Positions 35,481 to 48,000 of a stretch of 64,000 nucleotides of DNA are shown piece by piece. This DNA is from Bryum argenteum (taxonomy: Eukaryota > Streptophyta > Bryopsida > Bryales > Bryaceae): the NCBI GenBank assembly GCA_037043015.1, contig CM073323.1, positions 22,286,758-22,350,757 on the forward strand. The letters are read 5' to 3'. The stretch's first letter is position 1; the number at the start of each line of letters is the position of its first letter. The translations under genes and the position numbers were made by a program. The notes beneath the pieces are model-generated. The model saw nothing but the letters and a program-made list of their open reading frames with translations. It had not been told where the DNA came from and searched no databases.

Positions 35481-38400
35481 CTTTGCTTAAAATTCATGCG
35501 AGGTTTGAGTTGTCATATTCACTTTGCTTAGAATTCATGCCATGGTTTAAACTTTGCATTTACTCCTGGTAAAATTCACTCCACACGAGTTCCAGTTGCT
35601 TTGTACATTTAGCCTATAACTTCAAACATATGGAGATTGCCTTTACTATTCCATAAAAATTCAAAATGTGCTAAAATGGCTTATTACGCGGGTCCAAAAC
35701 TACACTACCACAATCAACCTTTGTTGGAATTACTCGAAAGACACTATAAAACCTACTACTACAAAATTAATTAATCTCAAACATTATTGTATGATTCCAA
35801 TTATTAAAGTTTGAATTCTCAAAGCTAACTTATTAACCTTGAAGGTTCTTAATATCCAAAAAAGGTTTATGTAATTACACGCAACCACATTAAAGATCTA
35901 ATTTTAGTATTTTGGACTATGGCTTGGTGTGAGTGTGTTAATACATACAACATGTATGTGGTAAAAGTTGTAAAGCTAAATGGTGCAAATATGGTGCAAA
36001 TGGTGCAAGTATGGTGCAAATATTAGTTCTTAAGTGGAAACAAAAGATAGTTTGGTTTCTATCTTTCATATTCTTTAGAAGAGTGCTCATTTCCATTCTG
36101 CTACTCAAATTTAGAAGTGAATCAAGTCAAAAAAATTACCAATTTAAAAAAAGAGCAACCTCAAAAATTGCAAACCCAATTCTGAAAGTTTTTAGTAATT
36201 TCTTATGTGATGCTTGTTATACAAAATTCTTATTTTCAAACCTTCATCCTGAAAACAATATCTATGAAGGTGAAAAATAATAAAAGAGTCTCAAAAATTT
36301 TGAATGGATATAATTAAAATTTAATTAACTACATGGAAAAATTATGACCAGAAGTGGATTACAATCTTCAACTCACCCTTTGCACTCTAGGACAATTCGT
36401 CTCAAGCAGTGCCCAAAGAACTTTTACACAAACTTTGGACATTATTTTTTTGCAAATGATGATTATCCAATGGTAAAATTTTGGAAAACTTACTACAAAT
36501 AGCTTATGTACAAATTTTTATGTCTAAAAGTCGAACAAACAAAAACATATGGTACATACCTCTAAGAGTGTATAGAAGTAAAAAATTGCACTTCCGAGGT
36601 TTAAAGCTTCCAAATATACAAGCATTTTTGGGGGTTAAGAAGTCTGATTTTGGTGTTGGTTTAAACGAAGTAAGTCTATTCTAAATCGTGAGATTTTATC
36701 AAAAATCCTTAAGGTTGGTGATAGCCAAGAAGCAGTCTATGAAGTGATTGATTAAGATAAAAATAAATAAAAATTCAAACTTGCAATTGTAAAGCATTCA
36801 ATTTGGTATACCTACTTATTTGTTAGTTCGTAAGAAGTAAAAGCACTAAGCAAGATTACAAGGTTCGACCACCGGGTTTTGGATGTTGACTACAATGGGC
36901 AAGGAAGATTAAACTCTAAAGTGTTAGGATTGTTTGAATTCAACCATAGAAATAAAGACATATTCCATTGGTCAATCTCTAATATTCTTACCCTATTTAT
37001 ATTGATGTATTTGTAAAGTTGAGATAGTAGGCACTAATGTTGTTTCTTAGTGGGATGTTTATTAAAGTGTTACTTATATAAGTTGTCCTCTCAAGTGACT
37101 CGTTATTTCAACTTGCCAAGAAAAATATCACGTTATTCATTTTAATCATAATGTGTTGAGATGATTCATATCTCCATCCATTTTAAGCCTCCCTCACACA
37201 TAAATTTGCATACCTTCAATGTTTTATTGATTAGAAGTAGTTTAGGTAATTGAATTTGTAGTGTATCTCTCAGTTAGACCTTATTTCTGATCATATAGGA
37301 AGTTAGAAAGTCACTCAAACTTAGTTGTTTGATATTTTTTTAAATTCTTGTTCTGCATCAAATACATGAAACTTCTAACTATCTTGCCAGCGTGACCTTA
37401 CGACTCGAATAAATGTTTATCGTCGCCTTTTTGCCAACGTAACCTTACGACTCGAATAAAACTTGGATACACATGGCCTTATAACACGGATAAACGTGGC
37501 ATCAAGTGACCTATTGCATGTTCCCCGACATGTGTCTTCAAATACCTGCTTGTTTGAACGATAAGAAGTAAGTCTCCACATGCCACAATGACCTTTTGCA
37601 TATTCCCCTACAACATGTGTTTCTAAATACCTTTTTGTATGAACAACAAGAAGGAATTATTGCTTATTGTGCTAAACTTGGAGAGTAGATATCTAAATAA
37701 TAAGGTCTTTGAATAGTGCTTGAGAAGTTTCTTTTTTGGGTTGTTTATCGTGGATTGAAAAGTTCTTTTTCCAATAGTATCTCAAAAATAAACTTCTTTC
37801 TCCCGCTCATCACTCTACACGATTATAAAGGCTACACTTCAAGCGCGACTCCACACAATTATAAGGCTACACTATGCTCCACTCACAAACCACGTTGCAC
37901 GGCCACCTTCAGTGAACCGTAGGGACACTTCACATGAAGGGTCAAGCCGTACACAAGCCCGAAGGAGGTTAATTCCTCTCATTCAATCGAAAGTTCAATG
38001 AATAAACCAATCACCTGGAGAAGGATAATTTGCCCTCACATATGACTTGACTCCTCATCTAAAGCGTCCCTTACAATGGAGTACAAAATTCAAACAAAAG
38101 TTTGATCACAAAAAAAAAAAAAAAAAAAGTTTTTTGAGACACAACACAAAATCAGTGATTTGTGGCACTCAAAAAAATAATCTTTTGGTACCAACTAATA
38201 TGAATGATAGATGTTAAAATGAGAATAACAACAAATGGATGAATTAGTCATTGTTAAAATCAATCAATGAATACTTCATTTTCAAATACATTTGTCTATG
38301 TAATAATAATCATATATGATATCATATCTTTTAACACAATTATCAAAATGATTTTCATTCACACCATTCGTTTTCCAACACAACTTTGACAACGAGATTT
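35481..38400. other. AT-rich spacer without a recognised gene
   Basis: Short AT-rich frames show no family features. Minor structures are a GTGACCTTACGACTCGAATA/GTAACCTTACGACTCGAATA pair near 37390-37460, a run of about 20 A near 38108, and a possible right end of a TTAA element near 36630 (TTTTTGGGGGTTAA). Confidence 0.45.
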
Positions 38401-38823
38401 TTTAATTTTGGAAGGACCAACTCAATTCATCCATTCATGCAACGAGAAACTTTTTTTTGCCTTGGTGTAGGCCAAATTTTGTAAAGGAAGGGGAAAGGAA
38501 AGAGGAAGGGGAAAATGAAAAGAGGAAGAAGGGAAGGGCCAAGGAAGATGAAGAAGGGGGGGGGGGGGATTGCTGATGAGGAGAGAGAAGAGAGAGTTGT
38601 GCAGGCGTTGTTGTCGTCGTCGAGGAGAGGGGGGCCGGGAGAGACCCGAGAGCGGCCAGCCAGCCAGGATCCAACCAAAACACCTTTGCTTTCTCCTTCT
38701 CCTGACGAGAAACTCCATTTGTTGTCTGTAGAACTATCAGCAGAACTCGAGAGAGATAAAGACGAGTAGCAGTAAAGCAGCACAGAAGTAGAAGCAGCAG
38801 CAGCAGCCCTATTTCATCTTCGT

Positions 38824-38873
<50 letters not shown>

Positions 38874-39053
38874 CTTTCTTGTTTTGTCCTTTGTCTTGGC
38901 TTGCGGGGGACGGCAATCGCTGAAACCCTGACTGCTTGGGCGGCGGGAGCGAGGGAGGGTGCGGTTGCACGGGATCATTGACATGCGTGGTAGATAGGTG
39001 ACGGGGGGAGCGGTTTGGGGACGGGGGGGTAAGCCTTGACGGAGTTCGTCGAT
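38401..39053 (+). promoter_or_regulatory. Promoter-proximal region and 5' leader of the ubiquitin ligase
   Basis: Composition changes sharply here from AT-rich to purine-rich. The sequence holds GGA/GAA-rich DNA, a run of G at 38556-38569, and a (GA)n tract just upstream of the start codon. Upstream ATGs exist (for example 38515, opening an 84-codon frame, and 38982). Which of this is transcribed cannot be told from sequence. Confidence 0.45.
38825..38869 (+). repeat. (GA)n microsatellite in the leader
   Basis: About 22 GA dinucleotides. GA/CT tracts are common in plant core promoters and leaders. Confidence 0.9.
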
Positions 39054-42000
39054 ATGAAGGCGAAGAAGAAGCGTGGTGTTGAGGCGGTAAGTTAGCGCGC
39101 GCCGTTCGTTGGTTGCCCCGTTCAGGGTTTGGCTGCTCATGATGCGCAATTGGCTCGTGGTTGCGGGGTTTCCAGATTGCTAGGGTTTTGGAGCTTCTGA
39201 TCGTGCGTGATAGCGGGATGATAGCGTGAAGATTTGTTGGTTGGATGAATTGTTGTGTTGTAATTGATGATGGCGCGCAAGATGTCTCGATGCTGCCAGA
39301 CCGAGAGTGAAAATTTGGTAGGGATCTGTTTCAAGTTAGCTGTAGTGTTGTGTAAGTGTTATCTTGGCGGTTTATTATTGTGGCCGACCGAGTGTTAGGT
39401 TTTGAAATTTGTGTTGTGGAGATGGAATGCGCCCTGGCTCTGGAAGCTTTTCACTAGATCCTGTGAGCTTTCATTGCCAGGTGAGGGGTTCTATTTGTGC
39501 GCGTGAGGGTTGGTTGATTGCTTTCGGTTGTGTATCTTGACAATTGCTCTGTCTGATTGGTCGGTGTCGTCGTTTCGGCTGCTTTATGTCGAGGATGGTT
39601 ACCTAACCGATTTGTTTTCTGAATCTGAGGAGGCGGATCGTTCTATTGCGATCCATGTGTTTCGAATATGTGGATCGGGTTTGATTTTCTGTCTGTGTCG
39701 TGTCTGTGTTCATTGACTTGGAGCTTATTTGTGTGCTCTCTGACTTTTTCCATGGATGTTAGGGTTTTGCTACATAGTATTGGCTTGTGAGTTGTGAAGC
39801 TTGTTTTGGAACCAGGATATTTTAGTGAATGTCGAGGACTAGGTCTAGGACTAGGTATTCGAGGTCCAGCATGGATGCTCATAATTGTGCTCATCGTGCT
39901 CTATCTGCTATGTTGTGGCAGCCGCCGAAGGTTAAGGCATTCATCACCAGCGTAATAAACACGCCGCTGGATAGTATCGATGTGCCTCTCAGCAGGTTCA
40001 GTTGGGAATATGAAAAGGTATGGCTCGAAATTTTGCTGCTGTTACGATGTTTTCTCTCAACTCCATCATTCCTTGGTTTCCTTTTGTTCTGCGATCATCT
40101 AATGCTCTTTATTTACAGGGTGAATTTTATCATTGGGTGGACTTGTTCAATCATTTCGAGAATTTCTTTGATCAACATGTGAAGTCACGGAAGGACTTGC
40201 AATTGGAGGGTGAATTTTTGGAAGGAGATGGTCCATTTCCAAAGGAAGCTGTGTTGCAAGTTCTCAGGGTTACACGCATTATATTAGAAAATTGCGTGAA
40301 TAAGTACCTATACAGCAGCAACGAGGTACTATACATTATCCTGCGAGCAGTTCTGTTCTTTTATTGCGTAATCAAGGGGTTTTGTTGCATGCATGAAATT
40401 AAAAATCTGCAGGTCCTTGTTGGTAAGAGACCTTACAGTTTTTACATATCTGTTTTGGTTCATTCTAGTCTGGTTCAATCTGATGTTTATTTGTGATACT
40501 ACATGTTGATTGTGACGAGCACTCGCATACCAGTGAAACTAATAATATTAGGGGTTTTGGGACCTTTCTGTCTTGTGGCAGCATGTTTCATCGTTGTTTG
40601 CCTCGACAGACCCGGACATAGTTATCGCAGCTTTGCAAACTTTAGCAGCATTCGTGAAAAAACCCGTGCAATCTAATCGGGCTATGCGATGGCTCGGAGA
40701 CACGACTCTCAATGCTCGCCTCTTCTCTTTATCACAGGGTTGGGGTGGCAAGGAAGAAGGATTAGGTTTATTAGCATGTGCTCAGGATGCGTGTGATGAA
40801 AGTGCGCGTAGACTGGGGGCCACTCTTCACTTCGAGTTTTATGCAGAAAGTGACTCTTCTCCTAACCACGGTGAGACAAACACCTCTGGGCTTAGGGTGA
40901 TCCACATCCCTGACCTTCATCTTCGACCTGAGGGGGATCTCCAGTTACTTAAACAGTTAGTAGATCAGCATCAAGTGCCGTCAAACCTTAGATTCTCTCT
41001 CCTGACCCGGATTCGTTTCGCTCGGGCGTTTGCAAACCTGGAATTGAGGAGGCAGCACATACGCATAAGGCTGCTTGCATTTACAGTTCTTCTCCAATCT
41101 AATCCTGATCATGAAGACTTGACAGCCTTTTTTATAAATGAGCCAGAGTTTGTGGATGAATTAGTGACGGTGTTGCGATATGAAGATAGCGTTCCAGAGG
41201 AAATCCGACTTTTGGCTATTTTAGCGCTAGCGGCGCAATCACAGGACAGGCCGAGACAGTCGAATGTGTTGAACGTTATCAGTGCAGGTGGTCACCGTGG
41301 CATTCTGCCAAGTCTCATGCAGAAAGCTATTGTGTCAATTACCGAGGGATCTCCAGGATGCTCTGTTGCGTTTGTGGAAGGACTTCTTTCTCTGGTGACT
41401 GTCCTCGTCTCTTCCTCATCTGGATGTGCTGCCCTGAGAGAGGCTGGATTGATTCCTACTCTTCTCCCTCTTCTCAAAGATATGGATCCACAACATACTC
41501 ATCTGGTCAGTGCAGCTGTACATATATTAGAGGCTTTTATGGACTATAGCAACCCGGCTGGCACTTTGTTCCGTGATTTGGGTGGGTTAGGCGATACTGT
41601 AACAAGGTTGAATGTAGAAGTCACTCGTGTTGCTGAAGCAGCCAAAGCAGAGAGAGAAGGGACGAAGTCAAGTACTAAGGGGAAGGGTGCAGTAGTTTAC
41701 ACACCTCCACTGTATCAGTTGGGCTATGAGGACGTGGATTCTCAATCTTCTCAAGTGACCGGGCAGGCAGAGACTCTGATACCTTATCATCAAAGGCTAT
41801 TGCTGAAGGCCTTATTGCGCGCTATTGCCCTGGGCACATACGCCCCTGGAAACTCGACGAGGCTTCATATTTCCGAAGAAAGCGATTTGCCTTACTGCCT
41901 TTGTACAATCTTTAGGTAATGCACTTGTTATTGCGGCAATCTCTGCTCTCTAACGTCTGCACCTTCCGATACGCATCTTCATGTTACAGTTTGTATAGTT

Positions 42001-45000
42001 GCACGTACTGATAGACGTGTTATCATGGTTATTTGGTCATAGGCATGCGAAGGAATTTGGTGGAGGTGTTTTTTCGCTGGCAGCATCAGTTATGAGTGAT
42101 CTCATCCACAAAGATCCTACTTGTTTTGCTACATTGGATGCTGCTGGGCTTCCATCAGCCTTCCTGGATGCCATCACGTCCGGAGTGTTGCCATCTTCAG
42201 AGGCAGTTGGATGCATACCGAACAGCTTGGATGCTCTGTGCTTGAATATCTCGGGTCTACAGGCAGTTCGAGACCGGAATGCTCTTTCTTGCTTTGTCAA
42301 GATCTTTACATCGAAGGTCTACGTTCGGGCTCTTGCAAATGATACCCCTGGATCTCTCGCTTCTGGCCTAGATGAGTTGCTTCGACATGCACCTACGTTG
42401 AGAGGTCCGGGTATAGATATGTGCATCGAAATTCTGAAGACCATTGCAGCTATTGGTGGTGCACCAATTGAGCCGGCTGTGCCTACACCTGATACCACTA
42501 GTGTGGATGCACCTGTGCCAATGGATACAGATGTTGAAGAGAGGGCTACTGCAACAGCTGACAGTTCAACAAGGGCATCAGCTTCTCTTCAGCAGCCCCA
42601 AGATTCTGGAGCCGACAATAACTTGGAAACTTTCTTACCCGAGTGTATAAACAACGCAGTACGTCTGCTGGAAACAATACTTCAGAACGCAGATACTAGC
42701 CGAGTCTTTATAGAAAAGAAGGGAATAGAGGCTCTTCTACAGCTGTACACTCTTCCTCACCTACCAGTTTCGTTTGGAGGTTCATCCACAGCGCACAACA
42801 TGTCCGTTACTTTTCGTGCATTCTCTCCACAACATTCTACTGCGCTGACACGATCAGTTTGTGGAGCCCTGAAAGATCATTTGCAGGTGAGTACCTGCAG
42901 AATTTATAATCTTCACATTTCATTCGTCAAGTCTTGTTCTGTATTCCATTTCAACATTTGATCATTAGAAGTATCTAGAAGTTGGTTTTCTGACCTTACT
43001 TGGGTTTTTTTCTCTTTGCGTACTCACAACATCTCGTTATGCAGGCAACTCTGGATCAGCTGAAGCTTCTATCCGGAACGAAACTTTCTGATCTGGAGAT
43101 CGGAGAAAGGAACAAGGTCGTTCGTTCTCTCTCGGCTGCAGAATGTTACTTGTCTTTGTCATCGGTCTTAGTGCGAAGCTCGAACGCCATGATGACCGAG
43201 TTGAGCAATGGAGCTGCGGAAGTCCTCGGTAACGTCGGCACGGTCCATAGGGAGGTCCTATGGCAGCTAGCGCTGATTGATGATGCAAAGATTGAGCCAA
43301 AGAAAGACACAGAAAGTGGTAGCAGTACTCCTGCAAGTGTAGGTGTGGGAACAACGACGAGAGAAGGGGAGGATGTAACGGAGCCTTATCCAGTGGTTAG
43401 ATATGTGAATCCTGTACATATTCGGAATGGACCAAGTTCGCATTGGGGCGTGGAACCTGAGTTCTTGCCTGTGCTTCATGCTAGTGACGGACCGCATCGA
43501 AGGAGTCGAAGAGACCATACTGCTAATGCTGAAGCCCTGACTCAGATTGCCCGTCTGGGTCGATTAGCTCGCCAAGCGGATGCAACTCAGGTTGATCCCG
43601 AGGGCGTTGCAGGCCTTTCAGAGTCCTCTCCTGCTACAGATGCAGCCAAGCGTAAATCTCCGGAGTCCATGAATTATGATATGATGACCAGGTTAACGGG
43701 AGCAGCTAGGGGTCTATACGTGGCTTTGGGGAAAGCCATGCTGATGCCATCTCGTAGAAGAGATGATACTGTTCCGTTGACTCCTGCCGCTAAAGTGGTT
43801 GCTGGGAGTTTAGCAAAGCTTCTTCGTGACAATCTAAGCTTCAGCGGCCACGGGGAGACTTCTCAAGGAGAGCTCTCTGTTTCTGTCAAGTGTCGATACT
43901 TGGGGAAGGTAGTAGAAGATATTTTGGCAGTGGTTTTTGATAGCAGACGAAGAACTTGCAACACTGTCTTATTGAACAATCTCTATGGCCACGGAGCAAT
44001 CAAGGAGCTATTGAAGACATTCGCCGCAACGAGCCAGTTACTATGGACTTCGCCGCAAAGTTGTGGAGGTTCTCCAATGGAAACCGAGAATGGTAAATCG
44101 AAGGCCGAGAAATCCGAAGAGAAATCAGTGGGCAATTCCTGGCTTTTGGATACTTTGCGGAACTACGCCCGCTTGATGGAGCACCTTGTTACTTCCTCAC
44201 TGTTGCTGACTCCCGCGCCAATGGCACAGATATTGATACAACCTGTTACTACAGGTCCAGAACCTCTAGCTAAGGATCCCGAGGCCTTCGTCCGGAGCCT
44301 GCAAGCTCAAGTTCTGGAAGTTGTTTTACCTGTGTGGAATCATCCCCAATTTGCACAGTGTAGTGCAACCTTCATTACTTCGATAGCTTCTATTATCACG
44401 CATGTCTATACAGGTGTTGGGGATGCCAAGACAAGTCGTGCCGGGGGAGCAACTGGTGCTGGCGCTCGTATGGCGGGACCACCTCCTGATGAAAATTCTA
44501 TCTCAATGATTGTTGAAATGGGTTTCTCGCGTTCCAGGGCTGAAGAAGCACTTCGTCGTGTTGGCGAAAACAATCCAGGAATGGCTGTGGAGTGGCTATT
44601 TAGTCATCCCGAGGAGGCAGCACAGGTAATGTGTTTACTATAGATTTGTAGCAATTTCTCACTGCGTTTCCCACTTTCAATTTTTCACTTCTTCTTTTTC
44701 CTACTTCGTATGATCGTTGTAACCGTTTGTTCTGTGTCTAAATGAATGCCTGCAGGAGGACGATGAGCTAGCTCGAGCATTAGCACTGTCATTGGGTAGC
44801 GATGGTCCTTCCAAGGAGGATGCAGCACCAAACAACCAGGACAAAGAACCAGTCGTCGATCTCGAAGTCAGCCAAGTTCCTCCGGTTGAAGATATGCTCT
44901 TAACATGCATGAATCTTCTTCAGAGTACAGATGCTGTTGCGTTTCCACTCACTGATCTTCTGGTGACTATGTGCAACCGGAACAAGGGTCAAGATCGCCC

Positions 45001-48000
45001 GCAAGTCATATCCTATCTGGTTCGACAGCTGAAAAGCTGCAAGGTTGAGGGATCCATGACAGATACTTGTCCGCTGTCAACCATTTCACACACTCTTGCA
45101 TTAGTTTTGAGTGAGGACAGCACAGCCCGAGAAATTGCAGCAGAGAACAAGGCCGTGAGCATTGCTTTGGACATTCTCGAACAATTTAGACCAGTACCTG
45201 CCCTTAACAACGAAATTCCTAAGTGGCTCACCGCTCTTTTACTGGTTCTGGACCACATGCTGGTGTGCAAATTGAAGATTACCTCGGATCAACCAAGTGG
45301 GTCAGCGACTGCTGCTGCCGCTAGTAACAGCATGGCTGTAAGTTCAGGAACGCCTGCAGCAGCTGATCAACATTCTGAGGCTATGAATGCTCCGAGCAGT
45401 GCCATCCCGTTCGTTTCCGTACTAGGAAAACCATCTGGATACATGTCGGAGGATGAACAGAGAAGAGCTATGTCAATAGCTGCCGGTTTCCTTCAGATGC
45501 AATTGCCCTCTGCGACAGTTCAAGCAGTGCTGCAGCTATGTGCCCGGCTGACGAAGTCTTACCCAATCGCGTCTGCATTCTTTGATTCAGGTGAGTTAGT
45601 TACAGTCCTGTTCACTAGTGCATCTAGGAACCTGCGCTTTATGTTCTTTCTCGTCTGATTCTGGTCATAACCTTCAGTTTCTTGTGTGCTTCTAGCGTTA
45701 GTCATGAAATCTCCCTCAGTATCAAATTTCATAAGGATATGAACGTGAAATGTCTGTTTTCTTTCAGGTGGTTTGGCTGCGCTTTTGAGACTTCCACGGA
45801 GCTGCTTATTTCCTGGATTTGACACAGTAGCTGCGGCTATTATCCGTCACCTGCTTGAGGATCCACAAACGTTACAACAAGCGATGGAAACTGAAATCCG
45901 ACATACTCTTATTGCAACTCTTGCTCGGCACAATGGTCGGGTTTCTCCTCGGATGTTCTTAACCGCAATGGCTCCAGTCGTTTCTCGTGATCCTGCCATC
46001 TTCATGCAGGCTGCCTCTGTGGTTTGTCAACTTGAGACTGTTAGTGGTCGCTCCACTGTTGTGCTGGCTAAAGAGAAAGACAAGGACAAAGATAAGGAGA
46101 AAGACAAAGAGAAAGAGAAAGGACAGGAGAAGGTTGCAGACAAATCGAGGAGCGGTGATCTGGACATGAGCACGAAAGGTCACGAGTCTGGGAAGATTGC
46201 TAGGGGTCATCATCACAAGAAGGTTGTTCCTCACAGTTTCTCATTGGTCATTGACCAGTTATTAGACGTTATCCTTCACTATCCTACTGTCGACCAGCTT
46301 CATGATAAGCAGGAAGACTCTTCCTCGAAGGATAATAGCACTGCTATGGATGTAGATGACACTGAAGTCAAAGACAAAGGGAAGGGTAAGGTTGAGGATC
46401 AACCAAGACCAAAATCAGAAGCCGATACAGATATGTCTGAAAGCTCCGCGGCTTTAGCTAAAGTGACGTTTATTCTGAGACTTGTCACCGATATCATTCT
46501 AATGTACTCCTCGGCTGTGAGTGTGGTCCTACGAAGGGACTTGGAGAGCAGTCAAGGACGAGGTCCTGCACAAGGTGGCGTAGAAGTTGTTGGTCATGGG
46601 GGTCTTCTCTACCACATTCTTCACAGGCTGCTGCCTTATCCTGGTGAGAAAGTGAATGACAAGGTGAATGAAGAAGAATGGAGAGAGAAGTTATCAGACA
46701 AGGCTGCGTATTTTGTAATGGCTGTCTGCGTAAGATCAGGAGAAGGCAGGAGAAGGGTTGTGCTGGAAATAGCACGTGCTCTTACAACTGCCTCACCGAC
46801 CTCATCAGGACTCGATTCTGAAAGTTCGAAAGGATTGCAGTCCCCGAGCAGAAAAGTGCGGGCATTTGTGGACCTTGTAAATTCTGTTCTTTCTTCGCAT
46901 TCGCCTACTGGCGGTTCTCAGGCCCCTGGATTCTCACAGGACATGGCTAAGTCCATGATGGATGCTGGCATGGTTCAAGCACTGACTCGTACTCTTCAGG
47001 TACTTCTGTCATTCTTATCGTCGAATCCTTTTGATTATCACATTTTTAGCTTATTATGGTTACTGTGTATACTTAAAACTTCAGCAGTACAGTAGATCTG
47101 ACTTATAACCACCGACGGGTATTCCAAACTCTACTTACGAGTGTTGCGATTACCAACTGGGCGCAGGTAATTGATTTGGATCACCCCGATGCGCCGAAGC
47201 TTGTGAACTCCATATTGAAAGCTCTTGAAGCTCTTACGAGGGCAGCAAGCATGACTGAACGTGCTTATGGATCCGATGGGGCTGCTCCCAAAAAGCCAAC
47301 TGAGGAGGGTGCTGAACAGCCGGCACTTGAAACCGTGCTTGCTGAGACTGAGACCAGAACAGATGATGGTGCTCAGCCACAGGCTAGGGATGAAACAATG
47401 CGAGACTCAGTGCCTCAGGATACGTCAGTTCCAGAAGTAGGACCTTCACTTCCTGACACTACAGAAAATGTTCGCGAAGAGCAAATGGAGCATGACGACG
47501 GATTCGACAGAGATCCTGCTGAAGAGGTAAACGTCCCATCACCTTGTGGTCGATTGTCACAGCCACGATCATGTGCGGATGAGATCTGAAGTAGTGTGAT
47601 GTGAGATAATTAACTATGAATGGGCGCGGTGCTGTTTGTCAAGAGTAGATAGTCACTTGACATTTCTTGTTTATTGTTTGTGATGTTCGTGAAAGTGGTT
47701 CAACCCTATTTCAATATGGACTTGCTCGTTTGTTCACCAAGATAGTTTTACTTGTGTAGGCTTGCCTGGAAGCGGAAGCTGAGGAGGAATTTATGCGCGA
47801 GGCAGCCGAGGATGCTGCAGAACTTGAAGATGCTGCTGCTGTCATGCATTATAGAATGGAGCATGGACCAGATGACGAGATAGTGGACGAAGAGGACGAA
47901 GATGAGGAGGATATGGACGGTGATGAGGGGGAGGATGATGGGGAAGAAGAGGACGAAGAAGAAGATGAAGACGACATGAATGGTGACGAAGGTATGAATC

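Noticed and set aside
36011..36280. Plus-strand 89-codon frame
   Set aside because: Lys/Phe/Ile-rich composition typical of random AT-rich sequence; no family resemblance.
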